Position numbers and translations under genes: made by a program
In this document: in pieces, positions 10,812-24,107 of the stretch
Layout: every line of letters begins with the position of its first letter
How positions within the stretch are numbered: the first letter of the stretch is position 1
Source of the DNA: Tetrahymena thermophila SB210
Taxonomy: Eukaryota > Ciliophora > Oligohymenophorea > Hymenostomatida > Tetrahymenidae
Reading direction: 5' to 3'
DNA: 64,000 nucleotides
NCBI RefSeq assembly: GCF_000189635.1
Contig: NW_002476418.1
Span: 124,001 to 188,000 of the forward strand
The notes under the pieces: model-generated
Seen by the model: only the letters and a program-made list of their open reading frames with translations
Databases searched by the model: none
Told to the model about the DNA's origin: nothing

Positions 10812-13001
10812 TCAGAATTTTGATTAGTCTTATTTTATAGAATAAAATATCCTTTTACTCACTTTTTAATTATTGTAATTTTTATCAATCTCGCACTTCA
10901 TAAAAAACTTCTTGGCATATTTACATTGTAAATCACATGAATTCAATATATCTTACTACTTTTCAAAGTGGTTTTTCACTATTTTTTTAATTTTTTTATT
11001 ATAGCTAATATAATTTTTATAAAATAATTTAAAATACTTTAGTTTTTAAAATCTTATGTTAAGTACTATTAAGAGAATCCTACCAATTAGATAGCAGCTA
11101 ATTATTTCTTGCTAAGGAGTAACATGACAGATTTCTTTAAAAATAATATATCCTAATATAAATTCTAAACATTTAGATACTTATATATTTATTCTTCAAT
11201 TAATCTTTTGTATTTTGGAGTTTAATCTTCTTAATATTTGGTTTTCTATTTACTTCTCCATTGTTTCCATATGTCTTTTATTTTTTTAATTTTCTGAAAG
11301 AAACTAGTGCTGATTAATTACAATAGTAAAAATGTAAATATAATTATTTGCAATGAATATGTTTAAAATAAAAGAATACCTTTAATTGAAAATATTTTTT
11401 TTGGAATATTGAAATATTTTTACATCCTTAATCATTCTCAACTTATTTATAAAGCATTCTAAATTAATCACTTACTTTTCTTTTGTCTTTTAATATAAAC
11501 AGTTATTTTTTAAGTTATTATTTTTAAATTTTAGATTAATTTAATTTAAATTTTAATGATTTTGAGAATTATTAGTTGGATTGTTTGAATTCTAGAAAAT
11601 AATTTATTAATTTGAACTTTAGGAGAGAGATGCGTTATTTGGACTTGATAATTATTTTACTTATTAATCATTAACTAAATATTGATTGTCCTATGAATTA
11701 TCAAAAGCTTGCGCAGCTTAGTTTAATTCACTTGTCTCAATAATTTCATCTTTTTAATAATTTGCATCTTAAGTATTCTATTTGTATGAAGGACTTTATT
11801 CTAATATAGATCTAAATTTTGAAGAAAAATTTGGTATAAAAATGGTATCAATAATCTCTTTTTCTTAAACTTCTTCTTCATTTGCTTTTTCTAGCACCTA
11901 ATCTGGTGTTTTATTGATTTATAACTCATTTTAACAAACTTTATTAGCTTTAAGCATTATTTCATAAGTGTCTTAGTACACATTTTATAAAAATATGTGC
12001 AAAAAATCTTGAAATATACCCCTTTAAGAAATCATTCTAAAAATAAAGCCTAAACTAAGAAACAAAGCAAAGGCGCTGTTTGCTAAGGCTAAAATATCTG
12101 GGATAATAGGAAATTAAATAGAAATAATTTAAACTATTTAATCCATTTCAAAAATAACTTGCAAGTAAGGAGAATCAAAGTTGTTACTAAAAACACTGTT
12201 TTAAGAGTTATAATTGATTGGACCAGAGTATTCATTTTCTGATTGAATAATAAGTCCTTAACTTACTTTTGTTATTTGCTGCTATGCACTTACTCGACTT
12301 AAAATGTATTAATCAGATTCAGTGAAAATAAATTTTCTCATATAATTGACCTAGTTTTGTTAAGAACTAATATTGAACTGATGTGTTTGTAACTTCAAAT
12401 TCAAACCAGCACTCGCTTCATTAACAAAATCTTCTATTTCAGTTTGATTAGCACAGTTATTAGGAGCAGTTGTTTTAAAATCATCTATAAATGAGCAAGG
12501 GAAGTAAAAAAGTTAAAACTAAGATCGAACATTATTTCTAACACTTTAAATTAATGTATAATTGCTTATTCCTGAAAAATCTACACAGCTATAGCCTTAA
12601 AGTTGAGGATCTTTACATTCAGTTATGTTTAATATAGTTTGAAAATATATATCAGCAGATGAATAGATAAAGAAAGCAATGGGAACGATGTAAGTCTTGT
12701 TCATTTGCTATTAATATTAGTCTAAGCTAGTTTAGGAAGCGTATTAGAACTTAAATGCAAACAAATCATTATTGAGGGTGATTTCAGTAGTTTCATCCGT
12801 AGTAAACATTTATGATCTAAATTTTGGATCAATCTTATTATTAAAGTATTATAAGACAAGATAAATAAAGTAGCTAATCACTACTGTTAGGATTACTAAT
12901 GAGATTAGAGCTCCTTAAAAAGTTCCTTTCTTAGTTTATTAATTTCCTATGTAAAAATTGAAGGGTTAGGAAAATAAATCTGCTTTAGAGAAGAGATTCA
13001 T
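10812..13001 (-). CDS. Two-pass membrane protein, type 1, copy E (intact sister of pseudogene C)
   Basis: The start is ATG at 13001 (MNLFSKADLFSQPFNFYIG) and the stop is TGA at 10812-10814. The first membrane segment is VILTVVISYFIYLVLQY. The ectodomain cysteines are in ITECKDP, GYSCVDF, FYFPCSF and NNCANQTEIE. The second membrane segment is in PDILALANSAFALFLSLGFI. The tail reads DFLHIFLQNVYQDTYE, then a Glu/Gln-rich linker with DTIFIPNFSSKFR. A small exon near 11040-11210 carries the KEQLAAI motif, and the last exon encodes FEKQQDILNSCDLQCKYAKK. Homology with copy C extends across both flanks, roughly 10640-13400 against 4740-7300. This makes E the best template for judging what C lost. No frame break was seen. 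Function unknown. Confidence 0.83.
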
Positions 13002-13412
13002 CGTTTTAACTAATTTTCTTCTACTTAATAATATATTTTTTTATTTTTTTTTTGAAATTAATATTTAAACAAATAATATGCATAAATTGATAATAAATAA
13101 ATCAAAGAACACTTTTTGAAATTGCATTGAAACTTTTATATTTCTATAATCAAAATTTTAGAAACAGCCAGCTGAAATTTAATAAACTATATAATTGATT
13201 GAAATTCAATAAAAACTAAAATATAATTTTAACTCTTTTAATTCAAATTGTAAACTCCAAATAGTAAGGAGAAAAAAAGTAAAACAACTAATTCAATAAT
13301 ATAAAAACAAAAATGGAATAACAAAATTAAAACAGGATATGATAAACCTATTCTCAATATTTTATCCATTACTTAACTATAATTCAATTATTAAATAATT
13401 ATATATTGCTTA
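13002..13412. other. 5' flank of copy E
   Basis: AT-rich spacer homologous to the flanks of copies A (1196-1340) and C (6850-7300). It should hold the copy E promoter. Similarity with the copy A locus resumes only beyond about 13720, so 13413-13720 looks inserted. Confidence 0.55.
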
Positions 13413-13720
13413 TAGAGGTATTGGAATTCCGCTGACTAGATACATACATAATTTCAGCGGAATTTCAATAAGTTTTTATTTAAAAATTGAATTTTTAGTA
13501 TCCTTCTAGCTTTTTTTATTTTTGTTTATGAGAATTTATCTTACAGATCTACCTTTGATTTTATTAAAAATAAATGCCCATAGCCTTTTATGAAAAACTA
13601 ATTTTTTTGCTTTAACTACCTTTAATGGGCAAATTTCTGATTCATGATGTAGTCCACATTCTTGACAAGTTTTACTGTATATATTATATTTGATGGATTA
13701 ATGAAATTGTTCTTTCATGA
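13413..13720 (-). mobile_element. Dispersed element with palindromic end, copy 2, with a Cys/His coding fragment
   Basis: The end near 13415 is an imperfect palindrome of about 55 bases (arms GGAATTCCGCTGAC and rc of CAGCGGAATTTC). The next 110 bases match 7395-7505 in reverse orientation. On the minus strand the inner part is open and reads TCQECGLHHESEICPLKVVK, a CxxCGxHHx4C pattern that resembles a zinc-binding motif, followed by KAKKLVFHKRLWAFIFNKIK. The corresponding position of the copy A locus lacks the whole block. A decayed mobile element is the simplest reading, but no transposase family was identified. Confidence 0.45.
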
Positions 13721-14002
13721 ATATTTAATTTTTATATTATTATAAATAAATTAGCTAAGCTTTATTAATTTTATATTTTAAAAATTTTATAAAATACTCC
13801 AAATCTATTTATAATTTGAATAAAATTAAATTTAAGTGTTTGTTATTAAATATATTGTAATTTTTTAATCTTGTGCATTTATTTGAGAAATAAAAAGAAT
13901 TGATCATATTAATTTTATTTATTTTGATTTATTTATTTTAACAATAAATATATAAATGGACTTTTGCCAAGGCTGGCTTAATCAAATATTAAATTATTTT
14001 TA

Positions 14003-17000
14003 TCAAAAACATAAATTAAATGAAATTAATCTGACTGATTTTTTAGCTCTTCTTATTAAAATGGACTCTTAATCTAGTTAGAATTGAGATTATCTATTTA
14101 ATAATTAATAAAAATTATATGAACACATTTTTATTAAATTGAAATTCAAAACTAAATTATATAAATAAAATTTTATTTTGTACCTAAACCAAAGCGCTAA
14201 CTTTAATAACTTTTGAAACTTCATTAACTCTCTTCCTATTTATGGTAATTCCTAATTGTTTATGTTATTGAAGCTTTTGGTGTAAAATAAAATAAAATAT
14301 TTAATTTACATGCTTATTTATTTAAATAAAGTTGAAAGAAATATATATATATAATAAATTTACCCAAATTTCAATGTTAAATCTTTAAGATTTAAGCATT
14401 TTTATAAAGCTTATATTAAAATGACTATTCCTTAACTGGTTAGTATATTAGAGCTTTTGTTTTATCAAATAATTTATTCAAAATATATAAAAAATTTAAA
14501 TAAATTTTACCTCAAAAAAATCTTTAAAGTAGCCAAATCTTTGCAATTATTAAAAGAACTACTTAGATATGATATTCCTCTATCGCTAATCTAATTATTT
14601 CTAAAAAATATTTTTACTTCACTTTAAAAAATAAAGCATCAAATATTTTTTAAAAATAAATCAGCTTCTAAATTTTAATTATTATTTTCTAAATGCAAAA
14701 CGTAATGTTTATAATTTTATATGTATTAAAAAATAGTTATCTATTAGCAAAAAGGCAGAATATTTAATTAAGATAAAAATTAAATTGAAATAATTTATTT
14801 TCAGCTTTTAAAATTCTCTATTTAATATAAAAATAGCAACTTTAAAATAAACATTAAAAACTTTATCAAAATGATTTATTTTCATTAAAAAATTGAAAAT
14901 GAATTGGATATGAATTTATATAATCTTTAAATATTATGTATGCTTTTTAACAATAAGTTTTTAAAAATTTTACTATAATTATAATATGACAGTCTTAAGA
15001 TTCAAGCAGCTTTCAAAGATTTAACAAAGACAATTGACACCTTCATCTTAAATATTATTATATCTTTTAATGTTTAGCAAAACAATAATTACAAACAATT
15101 ATTTAATTTTAGACTATTGTGATTTTTATTCTTATTTAGTCAAAAACGATAAAAATATTAAAAAAAGAATCTGATAAATAGATTTATTTATTTATTTATT
15201 CGATTATGAATTTTATTAATTGCAGAACATAGTAATAATAAAAAAATACTCTAATCCAATTTATAGGTACTCTAAATTTAAGCAATTTTTCAAGCTTTAA
15301 CTTAAATTATATGAACCTTTTACCATGAGATTATTTTCCCTTGTTTAACAAAATTTATTAGAATTAATTATTTATTTTAAGAAATTTTGAAAATAATCCA
15401 AATAAATTTAATTTAAATATCTACGATAATTGAAGAGTCAACTTTTTAAGATTTTTGAGATTCTCAAACACAGAGTTTATTATTGAAGAATTCTAAAAAC
15501 AAATTTAGTTTCTACTTTATTTATAATAAAATATCAGAATATGCAAGATACTTAATATTTTAAATAAATATATGAAAACTTTATTTAATTTACCATAAAA
15601 TAAGTTACAACTACTCTAAAGCTTAACAATTTGATAAACCATTTATCAAATATTCTATTCCTGAAGCAGCTGTATATATCCATCTTTTGATTTAAATTAT
15701 CATTATAAATTTAGATACTCAGTAACTAACAAATATCATTTCAATAGCAATTTATAATTTCTTATAATTAAAAAATATATTGATTTACGCTAAATTAATT
15801 AATAAGCCCTTAATATTTGATAAATTTTGCAAATATTATCCCAATATTTATATACTATTTGAGCATATCTATTTATTTTAACTTTAAGTAAAAAAAGTTT
15901 ATTAAAAAACTGAACTACTATTAAAAAATGCTATGCTAATTATAATATATCTAAGAAAACATTAATTACTATAACTCTAAAGTTAAATATTAGATGTTTG
16001 TACTTTCTTTTAGTGAAGAAGCTAAATCTTAAAAACCTTTATCTCCAATTTAATTATATCTAAACAAACAAATTAAAATTATTTAGTTTTTCAAACTTTA
16101 AAAAATAAAATCATATAATATATTTAATAGTTTTATCAAATTTTACTAAAGTTAGAGAGATATATCTTGTAATTTTACACAATTTTTCAAGCAAATAGCT
16201 AAACCTGATACTCCTTTATCACCTAAATTATTTTTACTTTAAAAATATTAGAAAAAAAATTAAATTGCTATTTTAATTTCAAAAATTGCATTAAATATAC
16301 ATAATAAATTAAATAAACTTAATAAAATTACATTAAATTAAGTTTTAAACCTTCCAGGTTTTTATTATTCGATATCGCTAATGAAAAATCATAAATTCCT
16401 TAATCTCCAGCATAGTTTTACCTTTTAATGTTCGTACAAAGAAATTAAATTAAATACAAAATATATTTTTTAATTTCCAAATTTTTATTCAAAATAAAAA
16501 CGTATTTATTTATTTATTTTGTTTACTTTTAATTATTTATTTGATAAATAAATGTAAAAATACTAAAAAATTTTCTTAGGATTCAAGTAAATATTTAAAA
16601 TGTATCTGAATAGTTTAGATAATAATGCTAAAAATAATAAATTAACTAATTAATCCTCTGATTTAATTAATATCCTTTATTTTAAAAGCTTAAGTAAGTA
16701 AACCATATAAATTAATATTTTACTCTAATATTAAAGTTAGTCTCTTCAAGTTTTGGTATTAACCTAACTCAGTACCTAAATTTCTTATTCCTTATTCTCC
16801 TATTTAATTATGGCTAACAAAAAATTTTTTAGTTTTTGTGAAATGTTTTTGGTTCAAATACGTTAAATCTATTGATAAAGTGGTAAGATTGATAACATTT
16901 TTCAATCCAGTTCCTAAAATCTAAGCACCGTCATTTCTTAAACTATTTCTGCTAATTTTAATTAAAATGACCAAATAATGAAAATTGTTAATAAAACAAT

Positions 17001-17515
17001 TGAAATATATAGAGAGAAATTAATTTTAATTATTCTAAATAAATAAATAATTGATAATATTTATATAAAATTACCACAAATCAATATTTAACTAAGTAAG
17101 TTTACTGCATTTTTGGATTCCATCACATAACTTTTATGTGCCATTTGTTTTGAACTAACAATTTCTATTTTTCAAATAATAAATATTTACTAATTATTCA
17201 TTTATTTTAAAGAAAGCAAAATGAATTTATTCTGAAATACTAATTAAGTAAGGCAGGTTGGCTTTTATTTTATTGTTTTCCTAAAAAATTAATAATATTT
17301 ACTGTAAATTTATAGTTAAATCAGTTAAGTTTTCACATTTTGATAATCCTATTCCCAAACGTGAATTAGCACCAATCATGTATCTTCTATTATAATAATT
17401 AGTTTATCTTACAATTTTGAATATCTTTATAAATCAGATTGAGTTTCTTGGGAAAAGTGAAATTTAATTTATTTACCTTAGATCGAAAATAAGTATGTTG
17501 TGCTATTAAAAGCAT
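14003..17515 (-). CDS. Leucine-rich-repeat protein, about one repeat per exon
   Basis: At least 14 segments on the minus strand read as ribonuclease-inhibitor-like leucine-rich repeats. Examples are YNQIGDKGFQDLASSLKEST near 16000, NLGDKGVSGLAICLKNC near 16200, NQIGEQGIRNLGTELGQ near 16770 and FENLKNLKKLTLQL near 15450. They are spaced about 100-260 bases apart by AT-rich, non-conserved DNA that I interpret as introns, so the gene is mostly one repeat per exon. The last exon (QLDQESILIRRAKKSVRLI...) ends at TGA 14003-14005. The start is uncertain: ATG at 17515 would give a 13-codon first exon with a GTAAAT donor at 17476. LRR domains bind proteins; no partner domain is visible. Exon edges were not individually proved, so some repeats may be decayed. 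Confidence 0.65.
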
Positions 17516-18361
17516 GAACTATTAAACTTTTTATATGAAAAAATAAATTAATCTTGAAAAACAAATAATTAATTAGGTATCACCTTTTTTAATTTGTAAT
17601 ATGTTTTTTATTTTACTTAATTCATTTTATTTTTTTAATTTCAAAAATTTAATCTCACAATTGAATAATTTTTTCAATTAATTTTTGGTTTATACGTTTA
17701 TACTCCACATACATGCATCTAATTAATAATTATTTGATATATTAAAATAAATTTTTCCTCTATAGATAATCTTTAATCATTCATTACCTCTTATTTTATC
17801 TTAATATCTATTTATTTTTTTATTGATTCAATTACTATTAATATCCATCAATTTTCTACAAAATACACCAATTTTATTAAAAATGAATAATAAATAAATA
17901 AATCAATTATCGTAAAAATCTACAAATAAAGATTTGGCGATATTTAATGAGGGAAAATTGAAAAAAATAAAAAGTTTAATGCTTAAAATTGATAAATTAT
18001 TTTTTATCAAATAATTTTTAGCTTTAATTCTCACTAACTAAAAACTTCAGAATTTTCAAATTATTCCATAAGAATGTTTTGATTTTAGTGACGGATCGGT
18101 GTGAATTAATGAGATTTAAGTAATTAAAATAGTTTAAATAAAAATATGGGGATGATAGATTAGACACATTTAATATTTCAAAATTTCTATAGAAATGGAA
18201 TTAGATTTTTCTATATTTATATTTTTAATAACAAAGATATATATTTGGTTTTATTTATTTATATTTAATTTATTAAAAATTTTTTTTTTTAGTCAATATA
18301 AAATTTTAAATAAAATGAAGAATAAGCACATTTTGTTGAACGAATATTAATTAATTAATTT
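17516..18361. other. Spacer between LRR gene and copy F
   Basis: AT-rich spacer. The part from about 18230 on resembles 21700-21894 and is the shared 3' flank of copies F and G. No supported gene. Confidence 0.55.
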
Positions 18362-20571
18362 TCATTATTTTATTTCTTAATTGTAATTGATTATAGATAA
18401 TATCCTATGATTAATATCTATTTCACTAAAATTATCATTTTAGGATTTCTAAAAAAATTTTTTGATATATTTGCATTGCAAATCACAAGAATCTAGAATA
18501 TTTTACTGTTCTTCTAAGTAGTTTTTGTACTTACATTTTGCTTGTATTAAAAAAAATAAATTTTATATAAATTAAAAAAGAATTTACTTTATTTTATATT
18601 TTTAAATGAACTGCTTTCATATCTTAAATATTAAGATGAATACCCTGCTAGCTAAATTGCAGCTAACTGCTCTTTACTTAAGAGGATCATAATGGATTTT
18701 TTAATAAAGAGCATATCTTTAATAAAATCTAAGATATTAAGTTACTCAGTAACTTATTATTCTATTACTCTCTTATTTATTTAAAACTAGTTTATTTCAT
18801 CTTGAACTATTTTCTTTTTTTATTTACACAATCTAATTTTTTTCCATAATTATTTCATTAATGACAATAACTTGGTTCTCCTATTTAAAATTAGTGTTAT
18901 TAATTTTTTATCTAATATCTTGTTTAAAATTAAATACCTTTATTCAAAAATAACTTTCTTTGCTTTCTACAATATTTCTTTATCTTTTATATATCTTAGC
19001 TAAATAGAAATATTCTCAGGACTGGTTGTAAGTTTAATTTAATTTTTTTGCTCTCTTGATATTTCTTACAATTTTATAGAATTTGTGTCCTTTATACTAA
19101 AATTTTTTCCATCACCAAATTTTTGTTTTTTAAATAGAGATGATTTAATTTAACTTTAGTTTTATTATGATTTTTTTTAATTGGAATATGTTTTACTTTG
19201 ATCACATTATTACCTTATCTTTCTATTTTAAGTCAAGTTAAATTTTTACAAAGAATTTTCAATAGAAGAATTTTAACTTTCACTATTGAAATTATATTCA
19301 ATGGTTTCTTTAACTTATACTTTTTGATTTTTGAAATTCGAACTATTGTTTTTTAATGAATTTTATTTTAAAAATCCAATAAACTTTGAAGAAAATTAAG
19401 GTAATTAAGAATCATTTGTTGATTATTTTTCAAATAAATTAATTTCATCTTGTTGTTGTTAATCTTCTTAAGTTTACATTTATTCATTTTAAAACTTCTA
19501 TTCAAACAAACTATTTTTCTTCAATGTCTCTTAATATGTATCTTAATATATATTTTATAGAAAGACACAGAAAAAATCTTTAAGTATCTCATTTTAAGCT
19601 ATACCTCTAAAAATAAATCCTATAGTAAGAAGTAAAGCAAAAGTAGAATTGACTAAGGCTAAAATTTCAGGAATAGTAGGGAATTAAATAGATATTTCTT
19701 ATACAATTTAATCCATTTACAATATAATCTATATGTAAGGTAAATTAAATTTATTGCTGAATACATTATTTTCTAGATTATAGTTAATAGGACCAGAATA
19801 TTATGAATCTGACTGAATAATAAAACCTTAACTAACTTTAGTTCTTTATTATTATATATTTAAAGTGTTTAAGACATATTAATCTGAATCTGTAAAAATA
19901 AATTTATTCATATAATTAACTTAGTTTTTTTATGAAGTTATATTAAATTACGAAATATACAGCTTTAAATTTAATCCTGCTGCATTTAAATCCACCAAAT
20001 TTTCTATTTCAGTTTAATTAGCACAATTATCTGGCATAGTTGTTTTAAAAGCATCAACAACAGGGCATGGATAAAAAAACAAATATATTTAAGAATAATA
20101 ATTTTATTTCCCATCTAAAATCAAGCTGTAATTAGATAAGTTAGAGAAATCAATGCATTTATATCCTTAAAGTTTAACACTTGAACATTCTGTGAAGTTG
20201 AGCGAGATATAGGTATTATCATTTTGATTAGGATAAAGAAAAAATGCAATTGGAACTAGATAAGTTTTATTATTTTGTTTTTAAAGTGTATCTAACGAAT
20301 TAAATGCATCTACCTAGTATTGGAAAGCTAATAAGTCATTTCGAAGAGATATTTCAGTTGGTTCATCTGTGACAAAAATTTAAGATCTAAACTTCGGATC
20401 AATTTAGTTATTAAGGAACTATAGAATGAGATATATGAAATAACTAAGCACTACTACTAAGATTGATAGTGATACTAGCGCTCCTTAAAATGTCCCTCTT
20501 TTATTTTATTTGTTTGTTAAGTAAAAATTAAAATTGGATGAAAAAAAATCAAATTTTATCAGATAATTCAT
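18362..20571 (-). CDS. Two-pass membrane protein, type 1, copy F
   Basis: The start is ATG at 20571 (MNYLIKFDFFSSNFNFYLT) and the stop is TGA at 18362-18364. The first membrane segment is LVSLSILVVVLSYFIYLIL. The cysteines are in FTECSSV, GYKCIDF, FYPCPV and DNCANQTEIE. The second membrane segment is in PEILALVNSTFALLLTIGFIF. The small internal exon at about 18600-18760 encodes LDFIKDMLFIKKSIMILLSK followed by EQLAAIQLAGYSS. The last exon encodes YLEEQQNILDSCDLQCKYIK. It is a close tandem sister of copy G, with near-identical flanks over about 2.6 kb. No frame break was seen. Function unknown. Confidence 0.83.
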
Positions 20572-21894
20572 TATGGACTTATAATTATTTACTTATTTCT
20601 ACTTTCAATCAATCAATTAATTATTAATTTAATGTCTTAACTTTTATTTTGCATCTAACGCTTTTTTTTCTTATAAAATTAATTTTAAACAACTTTTTAA
20701 GTAAATTTAATAGAAATTTTAAGTGCACACTAATTTTTATCTTTATAAAAATATAAAAATCAGAACTTTTAATCACAAAAGAAAGTGTGACTTATGAAAT
20801 AATTTTAAATGTTATTTATTGTTTTTTGCTAATGATAAATATAATTTAAATACCCCATTAGATTTGAATAAAAAAGTATATAAATTGTAAAAAAAAATAA
20901 GAAAAAGAATTAAAAAGAGTTATTATTAATTTTTTAATATGTTAATTAATATGCTTGCTATTGATTATCTTATTTTTGTTTGTTTTCTAATGATAAAGGT
21001 ACTTAAAGCTATGTTACTGATAATGTCTTCAAATAATATTTTACTAAAAAATATAAATATTCTGGTGTTACTTAATATAAGACAATAAAAGAAATATTGA
21101 GAACATTTTTCAATTAATATTTATCTATTAAATTGATTTGGTTATACGATTGATTATTAAATAGACTTATCCTAACCAAACTAAAATTCAACAACCTTCA
21201 TTATTTTTTCAAATGAAAAATTAAAATATCTATCCTTTAGTAGGTATTATTTTAAATTGTCTATAATTAAAATAAAAGTATCTTAATTTATGCAAAATAA
21301 ATTCTGTATTGTCTATGATAGTATTCACTATAATACTGAAGAAAAATAACTTTATCGTAGCCTATTCCATTATTTTTAAATTATTGTTTTAATACAGTAA
21401 TTATATTAAAAAATTTACTTTGATTTCTTTTGAATACTAAATTTCCTTTTCTTTAATCTGAAAATCGATGTACCGTTATCCCTCTAAGTTAAGCCGAAAT
21501 CTAAATTAAGCCTAAATTTTGAAGAAAAAATTATTTTTATAAAATTAGTTTTTAAAATTAATTAATTAGATAATAATTAATAAGCATCTATGGTATATAA
21601 GATCATTTTACCTTTCAAAAATTTATAAAATGAAAAAGGATAGTTGAATTAAAACTTTTTGTAAGAAATAAATAAATAAATAAATATTTAGATAGATTTT
21701 ACTTCATATATATTTTTAATAAAAATGATATTTTATTTCATTTGTATTTATAATTTATTAGAAATTTTTTATTTTTAGTCAATATAAAATTAATTTAATT
21801 AATTTTCTTTTTAATTTTTATAAATTAAATTTTTGAAATATTTAAATAAAATATAACTAACACACACATTTTTGTTTTAACGAAATATTAATTT
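20572..21894. other. Spacer between copies F and G
   Basis: AT-rich spacer of 1.3 kb. The only unusual part is a comparatively GC-richer block at about 21450-21540, which on the minus strand can be read as SKFRLNLDFGLTQRDNGTS. It faintly resembles the SSKFR linker motif of the family and may be a relic exon. Nothing else is supported. Confidence 0.5.
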
Positions 21895-24107
21895 TCATTA
21901 TTTTATTTTTTAATTATAATTCATTGTAGATAATATCCTATGATTAATATCTAATTCACTAAAATTGCCATTTTAGGATTTCTAAAAAAACTTTTTGATA
22001 TATTTGCATTGTAAATCACAAGAATCTAGGATATTTTACTGCTCTTCTAAGTAGTTTTTGTGCCTAAATTTTGCTATATCAAAAAAATAAATTTTATGTA
22101 AATTAAAATAGAATTTACTTTATTTTGTGTTTTTAAATGAACTGCTTTCATATCTTAAATATTATGATGAATACCCTGCTAGCTAAATTGCAGCTAATTG
22201 CTCTTTGCTTAAGAGAATCATGATAGATTTTTTAATAAAGAGTATATCTTTTATTAAATCTAAGATATTAAGTTACTCACTTACTTATTATTCTATTACT
22301 CTCTTCTTTATTTAAAATTAGTTTTTTTCATCTTGAACTATTTTCTTTTTTTTCATACATAATCTTATTTTATTCCATAACTATTTCACTAATGACCATA
22401 TCTTAGTTTTCCTATTTAAAATTAGTTTAATTAAAATTTTTAACTTTTTTCTTGATTAAAAATTGTATACCTCTTTTCAAAAATAATTCTTTTGGCTTTC
22501 TACATTATATCTTTATCTTTTATGTTTCTTAGCTAAATAGAAATATCCTCAGGACTGCTTGCAAGTTTAATTTAATTTTTTTACTCTCCTAATATTTCTT
22601 TAAATTTTATAGAATTTCCATTTTTTAAACTTAAATTTTTTCCTTCACTAAATTTTCGTTTTTAGAGTTCAGGTGATTTAATTTAACTTAAGCTTAATTA
22701 TGTTTTATTTTAACTGTAAAAAGTTTTACTTGGATCACATTATTACCTTATCTTTTTATTTTAAGTCAAGGTAAATTTTTATAAAGAATTTTCGATAGAA
22801 GAAATTTAACTCTCATTATTGAAATTACATTCAATGGTTTCTTTAACTTCATCTTTTTAATTTATGATATTTGAGCTATTAATATGTTTTAATGTATTTT
22901 ATTTTAAAAAACTAATAAACTTTGAAGAAAATTAAGGTAATTAAGAATTATTTGTTGATTATTTTTCAAATAAATTAATCTCATCTTGTTATTGCTAATC
23001 TTCTTCAGTTTGTATTTATTAGTTTTAAATTTTCTATTCAAACAAATTATTTTTTTTCAATGCCTCTTGATATGTATCTTAATATATATTTTATAGAAAG
23101 ATGCAGAAAAAATCTTTAAGTATTTCTTTTTAAGCCACACTTCTAAAAATAAATCCTAAAGTAAGAAACAGAGCAAAAGTAGAATTAACCAAGGCTAAAA
23201 TTTCAGGAAGAGTAGGGTATTAAATAGATATTTCTTATACAACTTAATCCATTTACAATGTTATCTATATGTAAGGTTAATTAAATTTATTACCAAATAT
23301 ATTATTTTATTGATTATAGTTAATAGGACCAGAATATTATGATTCTGATTAAATAATAAGACCTTTGCTTACTTTTGTTTTTTGCTATTATATATTTAAA
23401 GTGTTTAAAACATAAAAATTTGATTCTGTAAAAATATATTTATTCATATAATTGACTTAGTTTTGTTATGAAGTTATATTAAATTAGGAGGTTTAAAGCT
23501 TTAAATTTAATCCTGCCGCATCTCTATTCACCAAATTTTCTATTTCAGTTTAATTAGCACAGTTATCTGGCATAGTTGTTTTAAAATCATCAATAACAGG
23601 ACAAGGGTAAAAAAGCAAATATATTTAAGAATAATTATTTTATTTCCCATCTAAAATCAAGCTATAATTAGATACGTTAGAAAAATCAAGGCATTTATAT
23701 CCTTAAAGATTAGCACTTGAACATTCAGTGAAGTTGAGTTAAATATGCATATTATTATTTTGATTAGGATAAATCAAAAATGCTATTGGAACCAGATAAG
23801 TTTTATTATTTTATGCTTAAAATGTATCTAAAGAATATTATGTATCTACCTAGTAATAGAAAGCTAATAAGTCACTTCGAAGAGATATTTCAGTTGGCTC
23901 ATCTGTGACAAAAATCTAAGATCTAAACTTCGGATCAATTTAGTTATTAAAGAACTGAAGAATGAGATATATGAAATAACTAAGCACTACTACTAAGATC
24001 GAAAGTGATATTAGTGCTCCTTAAAATGTCCCTCTTTTATTTTATTTGTTTGTCAAGTAAAAATTAAAATGGGATGAAAAAAAATCAAATTTTATGAGAT
24101 AATTCAT
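21895..24107 (-). CDS. Two-pass membrane protein, type 1, copy G
   Basis: The start is ATG at 24107 (MNYLIKFDFFSSHFNFYLT) and the stop is TGA at 21895-21897. The cysteines are in FTECSSA, GYKCLDF, FYPCPV and DNCANQTEIE. The membrane segments are LISLSILVVVLSYFIYLIL and PEILALVNSTFALFLTLGFI. The last exon encodes YLEEQQNILDSCDLQCKYIK, identical to copy F over this stretch. Most differences from F are conservative substitutions in the ectodomain, so both appear to be under protein-level constraint. No frame break was seen. Function unknown. Confidence 0.83.

Noticed and set aside
10812-13001. Assigning the array family to ERV41/46-type cargo receptors because of the FD-F start and a glycine-rich first membrane segment
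   Set aside because: The lumenal cysteine pattern and the C-terminal exons do not fit, and the similarity is limited to a few residues.
15180-15202. TTTA-type runs as telomere or chromosome-breakage signals
   Set aside because: They are ordinary AT simple repeats; no C4A2/T2G4 repeats and no breakage consensus were seen.
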